From Spirochaetales bacterium (GTDB taxonomy: Bacteria; Spirochaetota; Spirochaetia; DSM-27196; SKKC01), in NCBI GenBank assembly GCA_007126865.1, contig SLAN01000131.1, forward strand, positions 1 through 6,033: a stretch of 6,033 nt of DNA, written 5' to 3'. The notes under the pieces were generated by a model, which saw nothing but the letters and a program-made list of their open reading frames with translations, searched no databases and was not told the DNA's origin. The first letter of the stretch is position 1. Each line of letters starts with the position of its first letter. The position numbers and the translations under genes were made by a program. Positions 1 through 6,033 of the stretch are shown here, one piece after another.

Positions 1-120
1 CACCGAGATGAGTGTTAGAACGAGCAGAAACCCGAACAGGAACGCCGACCTGACCAGTAGCCTCCATGTCTCCATACCGTTCACGGCACTATGCTGCATC
101 TCATTGCCGTTTCGAGCCAT
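1..120 (-). CDS. N-terminus of a membrane-anchored or exported protein (cut by left edge)
   Basis: Only the first 40 or so codons are visible and the family cannot be named. Read on the - strand, the frame gives a short polar stretch, then WRLLVRSAFLFGFLLVLTLI. This has basic residues followed by about 15 hydrophobic ones, as in an N-terminal transmembrane anchor or signal peptide. Three in-frame ATGs could start it: 120, 99 and 75. The one at 120 has a purine-rich AGAGAG 9 nt upstream; the one at 75 would put the hydrophobic segment closest to the N-terminus but has no clear ribosome site. The frame stays open further upstream to an ATG at 246, which has a good GAGGG five bases before it. 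That longer form would overlap, antisense, the lipoprotein-like sequence on the + strand, and its extra 42 residues do not resemble a known domain. The gene is divergent from the hexosaminidase. The hydrophobic segment is seen directly; the start choice is inference. Confidence 0.45.
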   Translation of the reverse strand, partial: MARNGNEMQHSAVNGMETWRLLVRSAFLFGFLLVLTLISV

Positions 121-178
121 TCGGGGATTCTCTCTATATCCGCCCACGAATCGTGCCTCATACTGGAAGCCTCGTGGT

Positions 179-295
179 GTGATTGTCAGAACCGTGAAAG
201 AAACGAGGGCGGTCTCCTTCCGGCTCATCGCCATCATTCTATTCATTTTTGCCCTCGCCTGCGACCAACCTTCGGAGCAGATTGCGATTCGTTGA
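179..295 (+). other. Lipoprotein-like signal peptide reading frame, in frame with the hexosaminidase and ended by a TGA
   Basis: From a GTG at 179, with GGAAG nine bases upstream (another GTG lies at 194), this frame encodes basic residues, the hydrophobic run LIAIILFIFALA, then a cysteine (codon 260-262, residue 28 from the first GTG). The residues ALAC before and at the cysteine only loosely fit a lipobox. The frame continues through DQPSEQIAIR and stops at TGA 293-295. It is the same frame as the hexosaminidase, so without that TGA it would run on through about 11 codons into the ATG at 329. The codons are rich in third-position C, as in the real genes here. It may be the broken 5' end of an exported hexosaminidase gene, a separate 38-residue small lipoprotein, or chance. 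Secreted or lipid-anchored GH20 enzymes are common, which favours the first reading, but this is inference. Confidence 0.42.
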
Positions 296-320
296 CATCG
301 CGCTCACGGCGCCGTATTGT
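292..320 (+). promoter_or_regulatory. Sigma-70-type promoter for the hexosaminidase
   Basis: A perfect -35 box TTGACA lies at 292-297 and a -10 box TATTGT (4 of 6 consensus, including the key first two and last bases) at 315-320, with a 17-bp spacer. Transcription would be expected to start at about 327-328, only one or two bases before the ATG at 329, so the message would be essentially leaderless. This fits the lack of any Shine-Dalgarno sequence before that ATG. The -35 box contains the TGA that closes the upstream signal-peptide frame. The boxes are seen directly; promoter activity is inferred. Confidence 0.55.
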
Positions 321-328
321 CTGGCAGC

Positions 329-1930
329 ATGAATGAGACAATCGCTCACTGGAACTCGATTGTTCCACGTCCGGTGGATGTACGTCCTCTTTCCACCGGA
401 GATTCTTCCGTCGACGGCATTCAGATTTCCGAGCCGATCACGGTTTCTTCGGATAATAGCGTACTGGCCCGTGATGTGGCCGCCGTGATCGCGATCGCTC
501 TCGGCGAATCGTCGGTGCGTGCCACCGACAGTGCTACTGCGACCGTGTTCGTCGATTGCGAGAACCCCGGCGGGCAGGACGGGGCGATTGTTTCACAGCG
601 CGAGTCGTGGCAACTCGAGTGTGGGGGAGACAGTGAGCAGATCGTGATTCACAGCACCCACCGTCTCGGTGCGCTGCGAGCGGCCGCCTCGCTCGCACAA
701 GCGCTGGCGGTGAGCTCGCTCGAGACGTATGCGCCGTCGTCGGATCAGGGCGCACGCCGGGCTATCGTCGTGCCGCGCGCGGTTGTGTCCGGTGATTTCG
801 CCTTTTCGTGGCGCGGCGGGATGCTCGACTGCTCGCGACATATGATGAGTATCGGGTTCATAAAGCGGTTCATCGATCTGCTCGCGCTGCACGGAATGAA
901 CATCTTCCATTGGCACCTGACCGACGATCAGGGGTGGAGATTGCCGTCGAACGCATACCCGGAACTGGAACGAAAGGCTGCCTGGCGCGACGATAACACG
1001 ACCCGATACGGACACTACGGCGGCATTTATACCGGAGACGACATAGCCTCGGTTGTCGAACACGCGACACGGCGCGGTGTAACGGTGGTGCCGGAGATCG
1101 ATATTCCCGGCCATGTCAGCGCCGTCCTGCATGCGTACCCACAGTTCGGCTGCCGCGGTGAAGAGCTCGATGTGCCGGTACGCCATGGAATTTTCGAGGA
1201 TGTTCTGTGTGCCGGCTCGAACGAGGTGCACACCTTTCTCGAGACCGTCTTCGACGAACTCTGCGACCTCTTCCCCGGTCCGTATATCCATCTCGGAGGT
1301 GACGAATGCCCGTCGACCCGGTGGAGCGAGTGTCCGAAATGCCGGGCACGGATGGAAGAGCTCGGTATCAATGATCCCGCACTCCTGCACGGACATCTCG
1401 TCGAGAGCGCGGCGAATGCAATTCGTCGCCGCGGCCGAACACCTGTGGGATGGGACGAGGTGCTCGAGGGCGGGCCTCCGGCCGGCATGCTGATCATGTG
1501 CTGGCGAGACGTGGCGCATGCACGACCGGCTATCGAATCGGGATATGACGTGGTGATATGTCCCACAAATTGTGCCTGCTATTTCGATCACAAGCATCGC
1601 GACGACCCCGACGAGCTCGGCCGTCTATCGGTGTGCACGGTCGAGGACACGTACGGCTTTAATCCCGGCGGATTGAAGAGCGAGGGCCGGAAAACCGGAA
1701 ACAGTCACGGAACGGTCGTCGGATCGCAGGGAAATATCTGGACGGAGGGAATACCGTGCGGGAAGCACGCGGAGTATATGGCATTCCCGAGAATGGCGGC
1801 ACTGTCGGAGGTGCTGGCCGGGACTGCTCGCCGTTCCGAATCGCTCGCCCTTGACCTTGAGCGCATTCGCGCTCATGCACGACGGCTACGACTCCTCGGA
1901 GTAAACGCGTACGACGGTCCGCCGATTTAG
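329..1930 (+). CDS. Beta-N-acetylhexosaminidase, glycoside hydrolase family 20
   Basis: This enzyme removes terminal beta-linked GlcNAc or GalNAc by substrate-assisted catalysis. It has 533 residues from the ATG at 329. An N-terminal GH20b-like domain begins with IVPRPVDV near residue 11 and runs to about 155. The catalytic barrel follows: WRGGMLDCSRH (W161, substrate Arg162), HWHLTDDQGWR (194-204), PEIDIPGH, then HLGGDE with the catalytic pair Asp325-Glu326, GWDEVLEGG, MCWR (Trp392) and the substrate-pocket WTE (471-473). All expected active-site residues are present, so the enzyme should work. Start: an in-frame TGA at 293 limits the choice to TTG 317 or ATG 329. Neither has a Shine-Dalgarno, and a promoter ends at 320, so ATG 329 on a near-leaderless message is preferred. 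As written there is no signal peptide and the enzyme would be cytoplasmic, yet a lipoprotein-like signal sits in frame just upstream behind that TGA. The family is certain; location and natural substrate are not. Confidence 0.95.
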   Translation: MNETIAHWNSIVPRPVDVRPLSTGDSSVDGIQISEPITVSSDNSVLARDVAAVIAIALGESSVRATDSATATVFVDCENPGGQDGAIVSQRESWQLECGGDSEQIVIHSTHRLGALRAAASLAQALAVSSLETYAPSSDQGARRAIVVPRAVVSGDFAFSWRGGMLDCSRHMMSIGFIKRFIDLLALHGMNIFHWHLTDDQGWRLPSNAYPELERKAAWRDDNTTRYGHYGGIYTGDDIASVVEHATRRGVTVVPEIDIPGHVSAVLHAYPQFGCRGEELDVPVRHGIFEDVLCAGSNEVHTFLETVFDELCDLFPGPYIHLGGDECPSTRWSECPKCRARMEELGINDPALLHGHLVESAANAIRRRGRTPVGWDEVLEGGPPAGMLIMCWRDVAHARPAIESGYDVVICPTNCACYFDHKHRDDPDELGRLSVCTVEDTYGFNPGGLKSEGRKTGNSHGTVVGSQGNIWTEGIPCGKHAEYMAFPRMAALSEVLAGTARRSESLALDLERIRAHARRLRLLGVNAYDGPPI

Positions 1931-1944
1931 TCACATTGATGTGA
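1931..1944. repeat. Perfect 14-bp palindrome directly after the hexosaminidase stop
   Basis: The sequence TCACATTGATGTGA is its own reverse complement apart from the central TG, giving 6-bp arms. It begins on the base after the TAG stop. As RNA it would be a small hairpin (5 bp with a 4-base loop), with no T-run behind it, so it is not a typical intrinsic terminator. It could be a protein-binding site. The half-sites are in the opposite order to a CRP site (TGTGA-N6-TCACA), so it should not be called one. Confidence 0.3.
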
Positions 1945-1984
1945 ACGCCCCCGCACGCGAATACGCAGGTTACACCGCGTAATC

Positions 1985-2102
1985 GCCGGCCGATCGTTGT
2001 CTGCGGTCCGGCGGCCCCGTGGGCCGGGAGACCGCCTTCGCCGGCCGATCGTTGTCTGCAGTCCGGCGGCCCCGTGGGCCGGGAGATCGCCTTCGCCGGC
2101 CG
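1985..2102. repeat. Two tandem 55-bp repeats, each with a strong hairpin
   Basis: Copy one is 1985-2039 and copy two 2040-2094, followed by an 8-base start of a third copy (2095-2102). The two full copies differ at only two positions (2005 G versus 2060 A; 2032 C versus 2087 T). Each carries a 33-base inverted structure: in copy one an outer stem GCGGTC/GACCGC (2003-2008 with 2030-2035), a 3x3 internal loop, an inner stem CGGCCC/GGGCCG (2012-2017 with 2021-2026) and a CGT loop. In copy two both substitutions fall in adjacent pairs of the outer stem, giving one mismatch and one G-T wobble. The period is not a multiple of three, so it is not a protein repeat. It fills the gap between the hexosaminidase and gdhA and ends about 98 bp before the gdhA start. 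It could be a REP-like dispersed element, a transcript-end structure or a local duplication. Confidence 0.85.
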
Positions 2103-2128
2103 CGCCACTGTTCGTTCAACAGCCCGTT

Positions 2129-2156
2129 TTGTCCTCGCGGCCTGAGGCTGTACTTT
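2129..2156 (+). promoter_or_regulatory. Weak candidate promoter for gdhA
   Basis: TTGTCC (2129-2134, 4 of 6 to the -35 consensus) and TACTTT (2151-2156, 3 of 6 to the -10 consensus) are 16 bp apart, placing a start near 2163 and a leader of about 38 bases. The match is poor and could be chance. It is listed because gdhA needs its own promoter downstream of the repeats and nothing better was seen between 2103 and 2200. Confidence 0.2.
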
Positions 2157-2200
2157 TCGATCGCTTGCGCAATCCCGTGCTTTCGTTCACCTTTTGGTGG

Positions 2201-3538
2201 ATGAATTATGTCGAACGCGTAGTTGATGGTTTGAAGCGTCGCGATCCGGCGCAGCCTGAGTTCCACCAGGCGGTTGGTGAGGTTTTCGATTCCCTCCTTC
2301 CAGTGCTCGAAGAGCGACCCGAATACGAGGAGGCGGGCATACTCGAGCGCCTCGCCGAGCCCGACCGGGTGATTCTGTTCCGGGTAACATGGCTTGATGA
2401 TGCGGGGCGAACTCGCGTAAACCGCGGGTTCAGGGTTCAGGCAACGAACGTACTCGGGCCGTACAAGGGAGGTTTGCGCTTCCATCCCACGGTGAATCTC
2501 AGCATACTCAAATTCCTCGGGTTCGAGCAGATCTTCAAGAATGCGCTCACTACGTTGCCGCTCGGCGCCGGCAAAGGCGGTTCCGATTTCGATCCGAAGG
2601 GCAAAAGCGATGCGGAGGTCATGCGCTTCTGCCAGAGCTTCATGACCGAGCTCTCGCGGCATATCGGCCCGAATACCGATGTGCCGGCCGGCGACATCGG
2701 AGTGGGAGCGCGTGAGATCGGCTTTCTCTACGGACAGTACAAGCGGCTGACGAACGAGGTTACGGGAGTTCTCACCGGCAAATCGGTCGGTTGGGGCGGG
2801 TCGCTGATCCGGCCGGAAGCCACGGGGTACGGAACCGTCTACTTCGCCTCGGAGATGCTGAAAGCCGCGAAACTGTCGCTCGACGGTCAGCCGTGCGTTA
2901 TCTCGGGGTCCGGGAACGTTGCACAGTATACGTGCCGCAAACTGCTCGAGCTCGGTGCGAAGCCGGTTTCCATGTCGGATTCGGGAGGCACGGTATACGA
3001 TAAGGACGGCATCGACGAAGAGAAGCTTGCGTGGATCATGGAGCTAAAGAACAAACGGCGCGGCCGCATCCACGAGTACGCAAGTGAATTCAAGTGCGAG
3101 TACCGGGAGGGCCGTCTGCCGTGGGATATACCGTGTTTTGCCGCGTTCCCGTCGGCAACGCAGAACGAGGTCGATGAAGCAGGCGCCAAATCGCTTGTGG
3201 CTAACGGATGTCGACTGCTTGCCGAAGGCGCCAACATGCCGTGTACACCGGAAGCGGTCGAGGTACTCCGTAACGGGAACGTCCTCTACGGCCCCGGCAA
3301 AGCCGCGAATGCCGGCGGCGTCGCGGTATCCGGGCTCGAAATGAGCCAGAATGCCATGCGACTCAATTGGCGCAGCGACGAGGTTGATTCCCGACTCGCG
3401 TCAATCATGAACCAGATTCACGAAGACGCCTACGCAGCTTCGGAACGGTACGGCGATCCGGGCAATTACGTGCTCGGCGCCAACGCAGCCGGCTTTACCC
3501 GTATCGCGGACGCGATGATCGACCAGGGGGTCGTATAG
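2201..3538 (+). CDS. gdhA: NADP-type glutamate dehydrogenase
   Basis: This enzyme makes L-glutamate from 2-oxoglutarate, ammonia and NADPH (reversible), linking ammonium assimilation to the TCA cycle. Its family is usually a cytoplasmic hexamer. It has 445 residues, almost the length of E. coli GdhA (447), and aligns with it along its whole length. Visible landmarks: KRRDPAQPEFHQAV near the N-terminus, PYKGGLRFHP with substrate Lys89, FKNALTTLP with Lys113, GAGKGGSDFDPKGK with catalytic Lys125, DVPAGDIGVG with Asp165, the dinucleotide-binding GSGNVAQY (236-243) followed by SDSGGTV (Asp260), and PGKAANAGGVAVSGLEM. The SDS at the end of the second Rossmann strand is as in the NADP-dependent E. 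coli enzyme, so NADPH use is inferred. The ATG at 2201 matches the family's N-terminus. The ribosome site is poor: GGTGG abuts the start codon. The frame is open back to 1997, but that part lies in the repeats and is not GDH-like. It stands alone, after the repeats and convergent with the next gene. Confidence 0.97.
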   Translation: MNYVERVVDGLKRRDPAQPEFHQAVGEVFDSLLPVLEERPEYEEAGILERLAEPDRVILFRVTWLDDAGRTRVNRGFRVQATNVLGPYKGGLRFHPTVNLSILKFLGFEQIFKNALTTLPLGAGKGGSDFDPKGKSDAEVMRFCQSFMTELSRHIGPNTDVPAGDIGVGAREIGFLYGQYKRLTNEVTGVLTGKSVGWGGSLIRPEATGYGTVYFASEMLKAAKLSLDGQPCVISGSGNVAQYTCRKLLELGAKPVSMSDSGGTVYDKDGIDEEKLAWIMELKNKRRGRIHEYASEFKCEYREGRLPWDIPCFAAFPSATQNEVDEAGAKSLVANGCRLLAEGANMPCTPEAVEVLRNGNVLYGPGKAANAGGVAVSGLEMSQNAMRLNWRSDEVDSRLASIMNQIHEDAYAASERYGDPGNYVLGANAAGFTRIADAMIDQGVV

Positions 3539-3593
3539 CGCATCCCGATCGGCTCTGATGACCGACTGCTTGACGGCACGGCGGTTTCGATTC

Positions 3594-6033
3594 TCAGCGT
3601 TCGCGATAGATTATACAGGTTTGCGTGCGTGTATCGGCAAAGCATGTAAGCGCGGCGTCATCGTTGTCACCGGAAACTACGGAGATGCATTCGGCGATCT
3701 CGGAGTCGCTGAGCTCCGGAGTTTGGGCTGCGAGCTCGGTGCGCAATGCATCGAGACGAAGACGATTCCGGCTTCGTGCGGAGAAGTGGGCTACATAGAG
3801 CATGTCGAGCTCTACCATTTCGTGGAAAACGTGAGTTCCGAGGGACAGATCGGGCACAAGCCCGTCGTGCATGATATCGACTTCCATCAGGACCGCCGCA
3901 TCGGAGATGTCGGCAACGTGAACCGGAACGCCGAGGGCGGGCGTGCTTGTTCCCCAACGCCCCGGACCGATGAGCATTACCGTTTCTTCGGGGAATCGTC
4001 GCTTGACGATCGGCCTCAACGAACGTGCCAGCGCGTAGCGCTTCGCTTCCGGGAGCCGGCCGTAGGCAGCAGGGTCGACGACCACAATACGGTCGATCCT
4101 GATCTTGCGGCTGTGACCGATGACCCCGCCGTGGCTCTCGATGTACCGGTCTTTCTCGTCAGGTGTCGGCAAGGGGCCGGCTACCGAGCCGGTACCCTTG
4201 ATCTGGAGAGGACGGCATTGCACGACATTGATTGAATAGACCTCGTTGTTGTGGAAGTTGGCCGTGAACTCGATATCCACCGCTGCCCCATAGGCGCGCT
4301 CAAGCGTCTCGAGCATCTCGCGCATGTCCGCGACGAAACTCGATCGCTGCAGCAGATATCGAAAATCGATCACTCGTCCGAAATCGCGGTCGAATCGCGA
4401 AAACACGGACAGCGGCAGAGACGGAGCCGACTGAAAGAGTGTTTCGGCATCCGGGCTCTCGATCCGGTTGTTGTCGAGGTTCAGTGCGTCGATATGGCGC
4501 TGTGAGTAGCGCCGGCGCTCCTCATATCCGGATGTCGGCTGAGCTCCGGGCGCATTCAAGGCAACTATTCGGGTATAGTCATCATCATTGCGCTCTACGG
4601 CCCGCGTTCCGAGGCCCGCTACGAGCCGGATCATCCCTGCGTTCGGATCGATATCGGCGTTCCAGGCGTATGGATTGAATGAGAAACCGACTCCGGCGAT
4701 ATGCGGCAGGTGCCAGTCGCCGTGCCGACTGCCCGAAACACGCTGAACGAGAAGCGCCATCTGCTCGTCACGGTCGAGAATCCCTCGTTTCTTGCGATAC
4801 TCGAGAGCCTCACGACTCATCGTGCCGGAGTAGATCCACTGCACTGCGCGAACGAAGGCGTTCAGACGCTCACGCTGAGTTCCCTGGTTAACACAGAAAA
4901 TGCTGTCGTACTTTCCGGCGAACGCGTTGCCGAACGCATCCTCGAGGAGACTCGACGAGCGAACGATAATCGGAGCAGGTGCGAAGTAGTCGAGCATGTC
5001 CGAGAAGCGCTGGAGAATGTAGTCCGGAAAGCTGCCGGAGAGCATTTTGTCTCGAATGGCATCGTTATGGTCCAAATAGTGACGCGGATGCTTCTGTAGC
5101 TGTCGGTACCACCAGCAATCGTTCTCCACCAGATAGGAGTAGAAGACATCGGATCCGATAAAGAACGAATCGTGCGGTTCGAGCAGCTCGTGCCACTTCG
5201 CCTCCGTCGACCTGAGAATAGCAGTCGCCGCGAGCATTCCGGTGGACTTACCGCCGATCATTCCGGTTCCGATCATGCGCTTCCAGATACGGATGACATC
5301 TTCGAGGGTGAAGTAGCGCTCGAGCAGCCCGTACATCCGGTCCCGTGCACCGGTAAGCATCGACAGAAGCTCGTGGAACACCTCGCGTCGCTCGTCGCTC
5401 TGCGGAGAGCTCTGTGTCGAGCGGGCGATCTCTTCAGCGCGGAGGAATGTCCGATCCCATATTCCGATCATGCGATAGCTTGCCGAAGGCAGCCCCGGCC
5501 ACGGACGTGCGTGCAGTACACGCGCGATCGATGGGCTGTCGGTAACGAAATGGGACCCGTCGGCGGTGAGCTTTCGCATCTGTAACAGGTCGCGGCGCTC
5601 GCGCCCTTCGATTTTGGCCGGCATGGCATACGTTTCACCCTCCGACCGGTATAGATCGACAAACAGTTGCGTAGTCTCGCGAATCGGTTTGACCGCGTGA
5701 AAAGAGTGAACATGGCGTTCAATGCCGAAGTAGGCGATCGTGCGCAATCGCCGGAGATAGGGACACGTTACGCTGAAGAAATTGCCGATCATCCGGTCGC
5801 TGAAGTAGGTGCTCGACAACTCGGAGAGAACATCGTAGACGAAGTTTGCCCCGATTCCGAGCTTTCGGATCACAGAGTGAATGTCGGTAATTACCCGTTC
5901 GAAGCCCTTCTCCGGGTTCACGTTATGCGTCACCACGCCGGAACGCTCGGTAAGCAGCGGCCGATGGCCGGCGAAACGGAAGTAGTGCACCGACCCGCCG
6001 TTCGACAGAACGTGATCGACGCGGGCTCGAACC
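3594..6033 (-). CDS. PEP/pyruvate-binding (PPDK N-terminal-like) domain protein, 5' end outside the window
   Basis: 812 residues are visible and the start lies beyond the right edge. A GTG at 5990 could begin the frame, but the preceding 14 codons (including DHVLSNGGS) look equally coding, so it is probably internal. Numbering from the first visible codon, residues about 50-150 (FVYDVLSEL, DRMIGNFFSVTCPYL, IRETTQLFVDLYR) resemble, from memory, the RecA/KaiC-like segment found in front of this module in related bacterial proteins; no P-loop is visible. Next comes the ATP-grasp-like nucleotide-binding module of PEP synthase and PPDK: GGKSTGM (260-266), IIVRSSSLLED with Arg358, FAGKYDS (371-377) and the closing QCRP (605-608). 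The remaining 200 residues contain IGPGRWGTS (PGRWG at 690-694), ALGVPV and LGTHVFHEMVELDM, a tail seen in this family. There is no phosphohistidine motif and no PEP-binding barrel, so it is not a complete PEP synthase or PPDK, whatever automatic names say. The true substrate is unknown; phosphotransfer from ATP to an unidentified acceptor is a reasonable guess. No signal peptide is visible, so it is probably cytoplasmic. Confidence 0.88.
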   Translation of the reverse strand, partial: VRARVDHVLSNGGSVHYFRFAGHRPLLTERSGVVTHNVNPEKGFERVITDIHSVIRKLGIGANFVYDVLSELSSTYFSDRMIGNFFSVTCPYLRRLRTIAYFGIERHVHSFHAVKPIRETTQLFVDLYRSEGETYAMPAKIEGRERRDLLQMRKLTADGSHFVTDSPSIARVLHARPWPGLPSASYRMIGIWDRTFLRAEEIARSTQSSPQSDERREVFHELLSMLTGARDRMYGLLERYFTLEDVIRIWKRMIGTGMIGGKSTGMLAATAILRSTEAKWHELLEPHDSFFIGSDVFYSYLVENDCWWYRQLQKHPRHYLDHNDAIRDKMLSGSFPDYILQRFSDMLDYFAPAPIIVRSSSLLEDAFGNAFAGKYDSIFCVNQGTQRERLNAFVRAVQWIYSGTMSREALEYRKKRGILDRDEQMALLVQRVSGSRHGDWHLPHIAGVGFSFNPYAWNADIDPNAGMIRLVAGLGTRAVERNDDDYTRIVALNAPGAQPTSGYEERRRYSQRHIDALNLDNNRIESPDAETLFQSAPSLPLSVFSRFDRDFGRVIDFRYLLQRSSFVADMREMLETLERAYGAAVDIEFTANFHNNEVYSINVVQCRPLQIKGTGSVAGPLPTPDEKDRYIESHGGVIGHSRKIRIDRIVVVDPAAYGRLPEAKRYALARSLRPIVKRRFPEETVMLIGPGRWGTSTPALGVPVHVADISDAAVLMEVDIMHDGLVPDLSLGTHVFHEMVELDMLYVAHFSARSRNRLRLDALRTELAAQTPELSDSEIAECISVVSGDNDDAALTCFADTRTQTCIIYRER

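Noticed and set aside
317..328. TTG at 317 as the start of the hexosaminidase
   Set aside because: It gives only four more residues, has no ribosome site, and lies inside the -10 box of the candidate promoter. The ATG at 329 is better.
650..850. One placeholder entry in the findings list for this interval
   Set aside because: It has no title, reason or interest. This stretch is ordinary hexosaminidase coding sequence and nothing unusual was seen in it.
593..1597. Long open frame of 334 codons on the - strand
   Set aside because: It lies wholly inside the hexosaminidase, opposite to it, and its translation shows no recognisable domain. It reflects the G/C bias at third positions of the real gene.
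1985..2102. A short CRISPR array
   Set aside because: The two 55-bp units are directly adjacent and nearly identical over their full length, so there are no variable spacers.
1997..2200. N-terminal extension of glutamate dehydrogenase from a TTG at 1997
   Set aside because: The extra 68 residues are mostly Pro/Arg/Ala from the repeats and unlike any GDH. The ATG at 2201 gives the normal family length.
1970..2662. Open frame of 230 codons on the - strand across the repeats and gdhA
   Set aside because: More than half is antisense to gdhA and the rest is the 55-bp repeat. The repeat period is not a multiple of three, so it is not a conserved protein repeat.
3539..3593. A bidirectional terminator between gdhA and the convergent - strand gene
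   Set aside because: Only short inverted matches (such as CCGATCGG) were found, with no stable stem and no T-tract on either strand. The 55-bp gap shows nothing else.
3558..4235. Open frame of 225 codons on the + strand, with several smaller ones up to 5585
   Set aside because: They are antisense to the PEP/pyruvate-binding protein, whose conserved motifs run through the same stretch. No domain is recognisable in the + strand translations.

Overview
The window is ordinary bacterial chromosome: moderately GC-rich, densely coding, with third codon positions biased to G/C. It holds two complete metabolic genes on the + strand (a family GH20 beta-N-acetylhexosaminidase and an NADP-type glutamate dehydrogenase). 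A large - strand gene is cut by the right edge (a PEP/pyruvate-binding-domain protein of unsettled function). The start of a - strand membrane or secreted protein is cut by the left edge. No RNA gene, insertion sequence, phage gene or CRISPR array was recognised. The gene types suggest a Gram-negative-type bacterium. From memory of where the PEP/pyruvate-binding family occurs I would guess a spirochaete or a deltaproteobacterial-type lineage, but the window alone does not settle this.

Layout. 1-120 (-): N-terminus of a protein with a strong hydrophobic segment; its start is ambiguous. 121-328: divergent region. On the + strand it encodes a lipoprotein-like signal sequence (179-295) that lies in the same reading frame as the hexosaminidase and is separated from it by one TGA. 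A near-consensus sigma-70 promoter (292-320) ends just before the hexosaminidase ATG. 329-1930 (+): hexosaminidase. 1931-2200: intergenic, with a perfect 14-bp palindrome immediately after the stop and two tandem 55-bp repeats, each carrying a strong hairpin. 2201-3538 (+): gdhA. 3539-3593: short convergent gap without a recognisable terminator. 3594-6033 (-): PEP/pyruvate-binding-domain protein, reading in from beyond the right edge.

The genes do not look like one operon. The hexosaminidase releases N-acetylhexosamines from chitin- or peptidoglycan-type oligosaccharides, and glutamate dehydrogenase joins ammonia to 2-oxoglutarate. A nitrogen/amino-sugar link is conceivable, but 270 bp of repeat-bearing DNA separates them and the third gene runs the opposite way.

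The points most worth checking are: (1) the in-frame signal peptide, then TGA, then the hexosaminidase, which could be a nonsense mutation, a sequencing error, or a real switch to a leaderless cytoplasmic form; (2) the PEP/pyruvate-binding protein, which has the nucleotide-binding module of PEP synthase/PPDK but no phosphohistidine or PEP-barrel domain; and (3) the hairpin repeat pair upstream of gdhA.
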